The notes under the pieces were generated by a model. That model had not been told where the DNA came from, made no database searches, and worked only from the letters and a program-made list of their open reading frames with translations. From positions 1 to 21,564 of IMG/VR virus record IMGVR_UViG_3300027792_000061: a stretch of DNA of 21,564 nucleotides; one strand, written 5' to 3'. Made by a program: the position numbers and the translations under genes. Positions 1 to 6,576 of the stretch are shown here, in pieces. The stretch is from a virus. How positions within the stretch are numbered: the first letter of the stretch is position 1; the number at the start of each line of letters is the position of its first letter.

Positions 1-14
1 AAGAAGGATGTAGC

Positions 15-257
15 ATGAGCAAGCAATTCATCGTGAAGGTCCAGCAGCCTCTCTTTTCCTCTGACTGGAAGGAAGGGAAGGACCCTGGGTTCTATATCTA
101 CGATGAGGATCGAACCTTCACGCAATTCTTCAACCCACCCGAAGCGTTGGTGAAGGCTCTGGGGGAGAGGCCCAAGGCGTACTTCTGGGCCACGATCAAG
201 AATGGGACTCTGGACATCGATGTGGGAACTCCTTGCGACCAAGATCAGGATTGGTGA
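15..257 (+). CDS. Hypothetical 80-residue phage protein
   Basis: I do not recognise this family. The ATG is preceded by a purine-rich AAGGATG at the expected distance, which supports this start. The product is small, acidic and rich in aromatic residues (FYIYDED, FFN, YFWATIKNG), and looks like a compact soluble beta-type domain with no signal peptide or membrane segment. It is the first complete gene in the window and lies about 50 nt upstream of the next gene in the same direction, so it is probably in the same transcript. No catalytic motif is visible and no function is assigned. Confidence 0.75.
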   Translation: MSKQFIVKVQQPLFSSDWKEGKDPGFYIYDEDRTFTQFFNPPEALVKALGERPKAYFWATIKNGTLDIDVGTPCDQDQDW

Positions 258-306
258 ACCATGAGCTTGAAGTGGGAAAAGGTGCCTGGCCAGAGGAGAT
301 CAAGAA

Positions 307-687
307 ATGAATAAGAGTCTTCTCACCAAGATCGACAGGTTCTTGGCCCAGAAACGCAAAAGCAAAGGAGGATGGGCTGAGGTCCAGCCTACGGATGTGC
401 CGCAGCTCTGTGGCATCATCGATGCTCTGATCGAGGCCAAATTCGACAAGGACCCAGACGGTGACCTGCCGATCGAGTTCACAGTCGTGGACCGCACAAG
501 GTTTGAGCCCATGCACTTTGCGCCCACTCCCTACCTGGGGCTTGCCCAATGTGGTGACTTGACCCCGGACCAGGTACAAGACATTTTCGATCTCCACATG
601 ATGAACCTGACCATCGCACATGATAGGCTCAATGTAGCGCACAATATCATTAGACACGAGCGGACTAAGACCACAGAAAAGCGGTAA
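307..687 (+). CDS. Hypothetical 126-residue phage protein
   Basis: Not recognised. The start is supported by AGGAGATC at 294-301, a ribosome binding site pattern that recurs at other starts in this window. The protein has a basic N-terminus (MNKSLLTKIDRFLAQKRKSK), a central mixed region and a helical C-terminus rich in His, Asn and Arg ending in TKTTEKR. There is no signal peptide, transmembrane segment or paired-Cys motif; the two cysteines are far apart. It lies 6 nt before the next gene, consistent with one operon. An antisense frame across this region is judged a shadow. Confidence 0.75.
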   Translation: MNKSLLTKIDRFLAQKRKSKGGWAEVQPTDVPQLCGIIDALIEAKFDKDPDGDLPIEFTVVDRTRFEPMHFAPTPYLGLAQCGDLTPDQVQDIFDLHMMNLTIAHDRLNVAHNIIRHERTKTTEKR

Positions 688-693
688 CTCCTG

Positions 694-1632
694 ATGACCG
701 ACAAAGACGACACCATGCCCATGCTTACCCACCACGCCATGGGCTTCAAGCAACCAAAGAAGAAGATCGATGATGACGGTGACGAGTTCGAAGAGCCTCG
801 TCCAGAGCCGGAACCCATGTCCATCGATCCGTTCATCGAAGAGATCGCCAAGCTCAAAGCTTCGCAAAGTCCGGCGGTACGTGACACCATTGAACGAGCC
901 CCATGCTTCGGTCGCAACTGGTTCATCGACTCTGTGATCGCCACCGAGAACGACACAGACGTGGGCGGAATCTGTGACCAGTGGGACTGTGATCTGAGAT
1001 CGCTGTGTGAGTTGGTCTACACCAGAGCTTTGGGCGTAGAGCAGAAGAAGGAAGAGTCACCTGCGTCCTACCAGGACACCCAGGAGATCCCACCTCAGAC
1101 CATAGGCAAGAACAAGCGTAAGAAGATCAAGGTGAAGGTTAGGAAGTACACCCGCTTCCCCTACGTAGACCAAGGAAGGCCGATCGACAAGTTGGCAACA
1201 TTGATCTGGGAACTGCTTGGGAGCCCTCCTGCTCTACCTGATTCCTGGATGTTCCCTTCGGTAAAAACCAAAGAAGATCTAGAACTTGCGCCAAAGCAAT
1301 TTAGGGATCGCTTTGGTTCTGGAGTTATGGTATCAAGGCGATCAAACTACCATCAGTTCTTTAGAGATGGTTTTCACTTTTTGCGCTTGTGGATGACAGC
1401 GCCTGGCGGCGGATGGATGGATATCTCAGGCGACCTCGCGAAAGCGGTCCTAAAGGTCGTGCCCACACTGAAGATCGAGCATCCTCCTCAAGGCATGCTG
1501 CGCAAGCGGTACAGGTTCTACCCACACCGAGTCTACATCCATCGAAAGGCGCAAGTTGATCGTTTTGCCGAGGTGTTTGAGCATCTCGGGATCATGCCAA
1601 TGGCGGACCAAGAACAGGAGAAGGGTCAATGA
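694..1632 (+). CDS. Unrecognised 312-residue protein with a CFG/Cys module
   Basis: Family not recognised. The N-terminus is charged and low in complexity (residues 18-42, acidic and Pro-rich). Residues 70-110 hold a Cys-rich segment: CFG at 71-73, then C94, C99 and C105, the pattern C-aromatic-G...C-x4-C-x5-C. A similar module lies in the C-terminal extension of the ssDNA-binding protein at 6577-7962. A basic stretch (residues 139-152) follows, then a globular C-terminal half rich in aromatics. No good ribosome binding site precedes the ATG at 694, and in-frame ATGs at 715 and 721 are alternatives. The gene ends in a 4-nt ATGA overlap with the next. Codon use in about 1259-1390 is visibly AT-richer than in the flanks. 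The Cys module suggests metal or nucleic-acid binding, which is inference. Confidence 0.8.
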   Translation: MTDKDDTMPMLTHHAMGFKQPKKKIDDDGDEFEEPRPEPEPMSIDPFIEEIAKLKASQSPAVRDTIERAPCFGRNWFIDSVIATENDTDVGGICDQWDCDLRSLCELVYTRALGVEQKKEESPASYQDTQEIPPQTIGKNKRKKIKVKVRKYTRFPYVDQGRPIDKLATLIWELLGSPPALPDSWMFPSVKTKEDLELAPKQFRDRFGSGVMVSRRSNYHQFFRDGFHFLRLWMTAPGGGWMDISGDLAKAVLKVVPTLKIEHPPQGMLRKRYRFYPHRVYIHRKAQVDRFAEVFEHLGIMPMADQEQEKGQ

Positions 1633-2303
1633 AGATCAAGGGTTTCAACTCCAAGGAACAGAAGTGCTACGACGTGCTCTCAGACGGTGAAGTTCACAAC
1701 ATCGCTGAGATGAAGAAGAAGTTCGCCAAGGACGCCACCGAGCGTTGCAAGGAGACCTACGAGAAGGGCTGGGGCGAAGAGGAAGTCGACGCCATGGCCC
1801 AGAGCATGGTCCGCAACAGCATCCGCCGGTTGATTCGTGACGGCTGGGCTGAGAAGTCAGCCTATGGCACTTACAAGCTGACCACGACCGGCAAGCGGTG
1901 GGTCAAGGATGGCAAAGAGGCCACCAAGTCCTTCGGCACCAAGCGTGGTCGCAAGCCGATGACTGACGAGGAGAAGGAAGCGGCTCGCAAGAAGCGGGAG
2001 AAGGAGGCCAAGGAGGGCGGCGGCAAGAAGAAAACAACTGCCAAGGCCAAGTCCGCTGCGAAGACCAAGAAGACTGCCAAGGCCAAGCCTGCTGCCAAGA
2101 AGACTGCCAAGGCCAAGCCCGCTGACAAGAAGGTGAAGAAGGTCTCCATGAAGAAGGCCGTCAAGACGGCTGATGCCCGCAAGCACAACGGGGTGGGCAA
2201 GAAGAAAGCCGAGGAGGCCAAGAAGCGGGCAGCCAAGCAGGCTGTCAAGGACAAGGCCGAGCAGGCTCGTGAGCGTGCTGAGGTCGAGACCGACACCAAC
2301 TGA
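1629..2303 (+). CDS. Linker-histone-like protein: winged helix plus Lys/Ala/Pro-rich tail
   Basis: The 224-residue product has two parts. Residues 1-95 read as a winged helix-turn-helix: helix FNSKEQKCYDVLSDG, a helix around EVHNIAEMKKKF, a recognition-like helix VRNSIRRLIRDGW and a beta wing YGTYKLTTTGKRWV. Residues 105-110 (KRGRKP) match an AT-hook core. Residues 110-224 are a highly basic Lys/Ala/Pro tail with repeated TAKAKPAAKK-type units, ending in a mixed-charge helix. A winged-helix globule followed by a K/A/P tail is the architecture of eukaryotic linker histone H1, and K/A-rich tails also occur in bacterial HU- or H1-like proteins. The start overlaps the upstream stop as ATGA, so translation is probably coupled. 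DNA binding is a strong inference; a role in genome compaction or transcription is unproven. Confidence 0.85.
   Translation: MKIKGFNSKEQKCYDVLSDGEVHNIAEMKKKFAKDATERCKETYEKGWGEEEVDAMAQSMVRNSIRRLIRDGWAEKSAYGTYKLTTTGKRWVKDGKEATKSFGTKRGRKPMTDEEKEAARKKREKEAKEGGGKKKTTAKAKSAAKTKKTAKAKPAAKKTAKAKPADKKVKKVSMKKAVKTADARKHNGVGKKKAEEAKKRAAKQAVKDKAEQARERAEVETDTN
2071..2130 (+). repeat. 30-bp tandem repeat in the basic tail
   Basis: Two adjacent 30-bp units, 2071-2100 and 2101-2130, differ at only two positions and encode the repeated KKTAKAKPA(A/D) tail unit of the linker-histone-like protein. A more diverged partial copy precedes them (about 2035-2070). The unit is a whole number of codons, so copy number can change by slippage or recombination without breaking the reading frame. 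Confidence 0.85.
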
Positions 2304-2334
2304 TCTACTCTGCCTGACAACCTGGGAGATCGTC

Positions 2335-2823
2335 ATGGAAGATACTGCTGCCTCGAGAGTTGGCTCGCCCTATACTGTTGTCCGCACCATCAAGGAGACT
2401 TCTGTTGGTCCGGAGGAAGAACCTACCGTGAAGATCGCGGCTCTGGTTCAACAGAGGAGACGAGACGACGGTAAGCTGAGCCGCGAGTTCGTTTCAATCC
2501 GATGCGATCTTGGGAAGAAGGTCATGTTCTTCTCCGTGGCAGCAGCCAAAGATCTGATCTCAGGTCTGACCCAGGTGGTTCCAGAGGCAGACGTCGAAGA
2601 CGCTCGCATGCGTCAGGAGTTCGAATCCAGGCGCAAACGTGACCAGGAGGACTGGGAGAAGCGATTGTCTGGAGAGGCCGGCAACGGTAGCAGAACTCAT
2701 CGAACAGGAAAGACGGAACGAGACAAGAAGAAAGACAGCTACAAGTCTCCAGAGAAACGAAAGCAAGAGAAGTCTGAACGTGACCGAGAGATTCGGTCCA
2801 ACATGCAGAAGAGCACAAGATAG
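2335..2823 (+). CDS. Unrecognised 162-residue highly charged protein
   Basis: Not recognised. The open frame extends upstream into the preceding gene, but ATG 2335 with GGGAGATC at 2324-2331 is the preferred start because it leaves a 31-nt gap and uses the recurrent initiation pattern of this phage. The N-terminal half (about residues 1-85) looks globular with alternating strands (TVKIAALVQQ, REFVSIRCDL, KKVMFFSVAAAKDLI). The C-terminal half is a long, strongly charged, presumably helical or disordered stretch rich in Arg, Lys, Glu and Asp. The gene ends at the TAG that forms part of the next ribosome binding site (TAGGAG), so the two genes are tightly linked. Confidence 0.8.
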   Translation: MEDTAASRVGSPYTVVRTIKETSVGPEEEPTVKIAALVQQRRRDDGKLSREFVSIRCDLGKKVMFFSVAAAKDLISGLTQVVPEADVEDARMRQEFESRRKRDQEDWEKRLSGEAGNGSRTHRTGKTERDKKKDSYKSPEKRKQEKSERDREIRSNMQKSTR

Positions 2824-2832
2824 GAGATCATC

Positions 2833-3255
2833 ATGGCTACCAAGGCCAAGGCGGGCAAGAAGAACGGCAAGAAGGAGCTGTCCCCGGTCCAGAAACTGCA
2901 GAAAGAGATCGATGATCTGGAAAACCAGATGTACGATCTCCCAGATGTCCCTGACTTCTACCCCAACTGGGACGTCATGGAAGGCTGCAAGACGGAGCTG
3001 AAGAGCTTCCAGAAGTCCCTCAAAGCAGCTGGCATCCAGGTCGATGCCTCGCAATACCTGTTCCTCTGCCGGCAGCTGGTTGACGCTGCCAGGGCTCTCG
3101 AGAAGGACATGAAGGCCGAGGAGAAGAGGTTCGCTCAGAAGAACAAGGATCTGCAGAAGCAAATCAACGACAAGAACAAGCAGATCTTCAAGATCGAAGA
3201 TCAGGAGCGCAAGAACACTAGCGCTCGTCCTGCACCCACGTTCACGAATCTCTAG
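2833..3255 (+). CDS. Unrecognised 140-residue coiled-coil protein
   Basis: Family not recognised. The start is fixed by AGGAGATC at 2822-2829. The N-terminus is a short Lys/Ala/Gly-rich basic arm (residues 1-17, TKAKAGKKNGKK). A first amphipathic helix follows (SPVQKLQKEIDDLENQMYDL), then a Pro-containing linker (PDVPDFYPNW), and a long C-terminal heptad-like helix (about residues 75-128) rich in Lys, Glu, Gln and Leu. The composition suggests an oligomeric coiled coil. No enzyme motif is seen. The neighbours are basic or zinc-binding small proteins upstream of the polymerase. Confidence 0.8.
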   Translation: MATKAKAGKKNGKKELSPVQKLQKEIDDLENQMYDLPDVPDFYPNWDVMEGCKTELKSFQKSLKAAGIQVDASQYLFLCRQLVDAARALEKDMKAEEKRFAQKNKDLQKQINDKNKQIFKIEDQERKNTSARPAPTFTNL

Positions 3256-3267
3256 CAGGAGGGTCAC

Positions 3268-3549
3268 ATGCCGTTCGTCGTCGACGTGCAGTGTGAGTGT
3301 GGACACGTCCGTACAATTTGGCTCAAGAACAGCAAGGCAGAACCTGACGCCGACGACACGGCATGCCCCAAGTGCAAGAGCACCAAGTTCGTTCGCATCG
3401 TCGGAGGCAGTGCCTACCTCCAGAGCAACGACCCAGAAGTTCGTAACGCCATGCTCAAGAAGAGGAGCGAAGATCACTCTCGTGCCAGCTTCAAGGACAA
3501 CCTCGAGCGTGTGAAAGACTACGCTGGCAAGCGTGGAGTGAAGCTGTGA
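3268..3549 (+). CDS. Small zinc-ribbon protein (93 residues)
   Basis: Residues 9-36 form a rubredoxin/FmdB-like zinc ribbon: C9-x-C11-G, then C33-PK-C36 followed by a beta strand (STKFVRIVGG). The first knuckle has one spacer residue instead of two. The C-terminal third is a charged helix (RASFKDNLERVKDYAGKRG). AGGAGGG just upstream is close to a perfect Shine-Dalgarno and fixes ATG 3268. Zinc-ribbon proteins of this size are often nucleic-acid or protein adaptors. The specific role is unknown. Confidence 0.85.
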   Translation: MPFVVDVQCECGHVRTIWLKNSKAEPDADDTACPKCKSTKFVRIVGGSAYLQSNDPEVRNAMLKKRSEDHSRASFKDNLERVKDYAGKRGVKL

Positions 3550-3561
3550 ACGGAGAATGAA

Positions 3562-3855
3562 GTGAGCGTAGACTACGATCGTCGAAGGTGTGAGGAGTTC
3601 GTCCAGCGAGTCCTTTTCCAGGGGGACCCGTTTTTCGTACGGTTCTGGATGCACGCCAACGGTCTCGTAGATGGCAGACCCTTATACGATGGCAGACCCT
3701 TCTACTGCCTCGACGCCCTCTACGTTGAGTGGCACAACATGAGCCTGTGGAACAAGCAGGCTGTGCTCTTCCTGATGATTCCGCCTCTCGATCGAATCGC
3801 CTCTGAGAAGGCACAAGAACTGTGTGGCCTGGCAAGACAGCAGGAGCCTTTGTGA
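3562..3855 (+). CDS. Hypothetical 97-residue protein with internal six-codon duplication
   Basis: Not recognised. A GTG start is preceded by a CGGAGAA ribosome binding site. The protein is rich in aromatics (FVQRVLF, FFVRFW, YCLDALYVEWH) and ends with a helical segment. Codons 37-48 are a tandem duplication (DGRPLY then DGRPFY). The TGA stop overlaps the GTG start of the polymerase gene as GTGA, so this small gene may be translationally coupled to the polymerase. No catalytic or metal-binding motif is evident. Confidence 0.75.
   Translation: MSVDYDRRRCEEFVQRVLFQGDPFFVRFWMHANGLVDGRPLYDGRPFYCLDALYVEWHNMSLWNKQAVLFLMIPPLDRIASEKAQELCGLARQQEPL
3670..3705 (+). repeat. 18-bp in-frame tandem duplication
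   Basis: Positions 3670-3687 and 3688-3705 are identical except for one base (the last base of the fifth codon, Leu versus Phe). The unit is six codons long, so it keeps the reading frame. It looks like a recent slipped-strand duplication. Confidence 0.9.
3842..3846 (+). promoter_or_regulatory. Ribosome binding site that sets the polymerase start
   Basis: AGGAG lies 5 nt before GTG 3852. It favours GTG 3852, which overlaps the upstream stop by 4 nt, over the in-frame ATG at 3822, which lies inside the upstream gene and lacks a comparable site. Confidence 0.75.
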
Positions 3856-5831
3856 TCACACCCATCGGACTGAATGATCCGCTGAAAGCTAGGACATGGA
3901 AAGGTGTGGCAGGGGGAGTCTACACCCTGATCGACACCATGCCACTGTGGAAGCACTTCCACAAGCAGCTCATGACACGAAAGCAGGTGGCCTGCGACAC
4001 AGAGACCAACAGCCTGGATTTCTCTGGCGGCCACATCGTAGGCGTCAGTTTCAGTTGGGGTGCAGAGAACAGCTACTACATCCCTGTTCGGCACGAGACC
4101 GGAGAGCAGCAGCTAAAGATCGAAGACATCATCGATGACCTGAAGGAATTCTTCGATCAAGAAGACTTGATCACAATTTGGTTCAACGCCAAGTTCGATC
4201 TTCACTTCTACCTGAACGAAGGGATCACACCTCGAGGAGTGGTCCACGACGTTCTGATTCAGCACAAGCTGCTCAGAGAGACTGGCTCTGCCGAGTTGAA
4301 GGAACTGTCCAAGCAGGAGATTGATCCCAATTGTGACATGTGGGAAGTGGCGATCGACGATTTCCGCACCAAAAAGGGTCGCGAGAAAATCCCTGCGCCA
4401 ACGCCGACCAATCCCAAGCGCACGCTGATGCGCAAGAAGAAGAATGTCCATTACGGGATGGTCCCGATCAACATGATGACGCCCTATTCGGCGTCAGACA
4501 CCCACTACACCTGGGCTCTCTGGAAGAAGAAGATGCCCAAAGTGGCCGAGAATGAAGATCTGCGCAACCTCTACCTCATGGAGAGCCAACTGCTCTGGGT
4601 TCTCCTCGAGATGGAACACAGGGGGGTGTACATCAGCCGCCAGTACCTTGAGAAAGCAGGACCGGACCTCGAGGCTGAAGCCAAGAAGTACGAAGAGTCA
4701 GCACTGAAAAAGCTTGGGGCACAGATCAACCTCGCTTCCAACGATGAGCTGGCCAAAGCTTTTCAGCGTCTGAAGATTCCACTCACGAAGAAGACAGACA
4801 AAGGGAAGATCAGCCTCGACGTCGAGGTCATGGAGAAACTCGCTATCAAGTACGATGTGTGCGAGGATATTCTTCACTTCCGACAGACCAAGAAGCTCAA
4901 GAGCACCTACGTTGAGAACATCCTCAGCAAGCTCGATCCCAACGACTACCTTCATTGCACCTACAACCAAAATGTGACCACGGGCCGCATGTCGAGCCAA
5001 GGTCCCAATTTGCAGAACATACCTGCGAAGACCAAGACGATCCGAAAGGCTTTCGTCTGCCCAGACGGATACATCATGGTCTTCATTGACTACTCGCAGG
5101 TCGAGGTCCGACTGACAGCTCACTACAGCCAAGATCCAGTACTCCTCGACTGCTACAATGTCACCAAGCGTGACGTTCACACCAACACCCTCTGCGAGGT
5201 GTTCGGCTACGACTACGATGAAGTTCTGAAGATCTTGGACGACAACGCCCATCCCAAGTTCGAGGAAGTGTCCCTCCTTCGAAAGGTAGCCAAGACAACC
5301 AACTTCCTTGTGATCTACGGTGGCGGCGCCGAAAACCTGCGGGCTAAGATCAGCTCCCCCAAGAGGCAGTTCGCCAAAGATCAGTGTCAGAAGTTCATCG
5401 ACCAGTACTTCGCCAAGCTCCGGCAGCTTAAGCGGTGGATCATCAGAACGTCTGGCCTAGTTCTGACAGACAAGTACGTCCAGAACTACTTCGGTCGCTA
5501 CCGCCGGTTCGAGGAGTTGAACAACCCAAGGCTGGAGAAGTGGGAGCGCGAGCGCTGCCAGCGACAAGCGGTCAATTTCCTGATTCAGGGAACCTGCGCT
5601 GACCTGTTCAAGGTGGCCATGGTCCGGGTCGGCGACATCCTGCGCGGGATGAGATCTCGGCTCGTCATGACGATCCACGACGAATTGGTGTTCTACATCC
5701 ACAAGAACGAGTTGCCGGTCCTCAACCCAATCGTAAAGACTATGGAAGACTGGAACTTCTCGATTCCCATCATCGCCGAGGTCTCCTATGCCCGTGATTC
5801 TTGGGCAGGGAAAAAAGCCCTCCACATGTGA
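3852..5831 (+). CDS. polA: Family A DNA polymerase with 3'-5' exonuclease domain
   Basis: Replicative phage DNA polymerase of the Pol I/T7 family, 659 residues from GTG 3852. The DEDDy proofreading exonuclease is visible: Exo I D49-x-E51 (CDTETNSLD), Exo II D116 (NAKFDLHFY) and Exo III Y212-x3-D216. The polymerase motifs are complete: motif A D413 (FIDYSQVEVR), motif B R477-x3-K481-x3-F485-x3-Y489-G, and motif C H609-D610-E611. QGTCADLFK (about 579-587) matches the conserved Gln region. There is no 5' nuclease domain, so the length fits an exo-pol protein. The Phe at the E. coli F762-equivalent position (F485) is the usual residue. The start overlaps the upstream stop as GTGA. Neighbouring ssDNA-binding and RecA-like genes support a replisome role. 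Confidence 0.97.
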   Translation: MITPIGLNDPLKARTWKGVAGGVYTLIDTMPLWKHFHKQLMTRKQVACDTETNSLDFSGGHIVGVSFSWGAENSYYIPVRHETGEQQLKIEDIIDDLKEFFDQEDLITIWFNAKFDLHFYLNEGITPRGVVHDVLIQHKLLRETGSAELKELSKQEIDPNCDMWEVAIDDFRTKKGREKIPAPTPTNPKRTLMRKKKNVHYGMVPINMMTPYSASDTHYTWALWKKKMPKVAENEDLRNLYLMESQLLWVLLEMEHRGVYISRQYLEKAGPDLEAEAKKYEESALKKLGAQINLASNDELAKAFQRLKIPLTKKTDKGKISLDVEVMEKLAIKYDVCEDILHFRQTKKLKSTYVENILSKLDPNDYLHCTYNQNVTTGRMSSQGPNLQNIPAKTKTIRKAFVCPDGYIMVFIDYSQVEVRLTAHYSQDPVLLDCYNVTKRDVHTNTLCEVFGYDYDEVLKILDDNAHPKFEEVSLLRKVAKTTNFLVIYGGGAENLRAKISSPKRQFAKDQCQKFIDQYFAKLRQLKRWIIRTSGLVLTDKYVQNYFGRYRRFEELNNPRLEKWERERCQRQAVNFLIQGTCADLFKVAMVRVGDILRGMRSRLVMTIHDELVFYIHKNELPVLNPIVKTMEDWNFSIPIIAEVSYARDSWAGKKALHM

Positions 5832-5894
5832 AATCGACATGGCCGATTGTCCAGTAAGACCCACCTCGCCTGTATAAAGGGCAAAGGGGACACG

Positions 5895-6536
5895 ATGGAC
5901 AAAGACTTCAACGGGCTCGCAACACCACTCCAAGTCAACGACAGAGACTGGGGCAACCCAATCGCTGACGATGTTCAGATCGACAACGGGAACCTGGATC
6001 AAGAGTTCCTGGGCCAGGCTGAGAAGTATGCCTGGTGGGCGTTCCTGACCGAGCACGCAAAGGATCAGGTCAATCAGATCAAGTCGGAGCTGGACGTTCT
6101 CTACGCTCGACTCGACCACAAGGTCAGGACCAAGGCACAGATCGCTGCCGTCGATGCCAAGACCAATAAGCAGGTTCCGATCAAGTACACCGAGAAGATG
6201 GTCGAGAACGAAGTCACCACCTCCACTGAGTACCAAGAGCTGCTGTCCCGATACAACAACGCCAAGAAGCAGGCAGGGCTCGCTACCGCTGGCATGATGG
6301 CAATGAACCAGCGGCGAGACATGCTGCTGCAGCTGGGCGCCAACTACCGGACAGAGGGACAGGCTGATCCAATTATCCTGAAAGAAGCCGCCCGCGAGAA
6401 GGCAGCTCGCTACGCAGAGGAGCGTGAACGACGGAAGGAAGAGCGCAAGAGCAAGGCTGAGATGGCTAGCAAGGCCCAGGAAGAGTCAACCACTACCCCT
6501 CCAGCACGCAAGCCTCCCATGAAGAGGCCCCAGTAA
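5895..6536 (+). CDS. Coiled-coil protein, possible recombination mediator or replication accessory
   Basis: Family not firmly recognised; 213 residues from ATG 5895, which has AAAGGGG upstream. The longer TTG start at 5847 is less likely. The central part is helical with heptad character (AKDQVNQIKSELDVLYARLD, TSTEYQELLSRYNNAKKQAG) and is followed by a strongly charged Arg/Glu/Lys helix (about residues 155-192). The tail is Pro/Lys-rich, with TPPARKPPMKRP near the end, resembling the PPGKKPP motif in the next two recombination proteins. It sits between the polymerase and the gp32-like protein, where a UvsY-like mediator or a replisome accessory would be plausible; that is inference from position and shape only. 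Confidence 0.8.
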   Translation: MDKDFNGLATPLQVNDRDWGNPIADDVQIDNGNLDQEFLGQAEKYAWWAFLTEHAKDQVNQIKSELDVLYARLDHKVRTKAQIAAVDAKTNKQVPIKYTEKMVENEVTTSTEYQELLSRYNNAKKQAGLATAGMMAMNQRRDMLLQLGANYRTEGQADPIILKEAAREKAARYAEERERRKEERKSKAEMASKAQEESTTTPPARKPPMKRPQ

Positions 6537-6576
6537 CCCAATCTGCCGCTGAGCAGGTAACCCAAAGGAGATCGAA

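Noticed and set aside
261-314. 17-codon open frame between the first two genes
   Set aside because: It has no clear ribosome binding site, has no recognisable pattern and overlaps the next start. It is too short to support.
2560-3654. Long antisense open frame (364 codons)
   Set aside because: It lies opposite four well-supported small + strand genes with ribosome binding sites; its Leu/Val-rich translation is typical of a complement of Lys/Glu-rich coding sequence.
3822-3851. ATG 3822 as the polymerase start
   Set aside because: It lies inside the upstream gene without a good ribosome binding site, whereas GTG 3852 has AGGAG 5 nt upstream and a GTGA overlap.
5847-5878. Promoter-like TTGTCC...TATAAA before the coiled-coil gene
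   Set aside because: The spacing is 20 nt and the -35 match is weak, so I cannot support a promoter here.
5457-6236. Antisense open frame across the polymerase end and the following gene
   Set aside because: It runs across two + strand genes and their gap; the polymerase motif C region is unambiguous on the + strand.
6532-6566. Short direct repeat (GTAACCCA) flanking a 4-bp inverted repeat before the ssDNA-binding gene
   Set aside because: The repeat is only 8 nt and the stem 4 bp; this is within chance expectation for a leader of this size.
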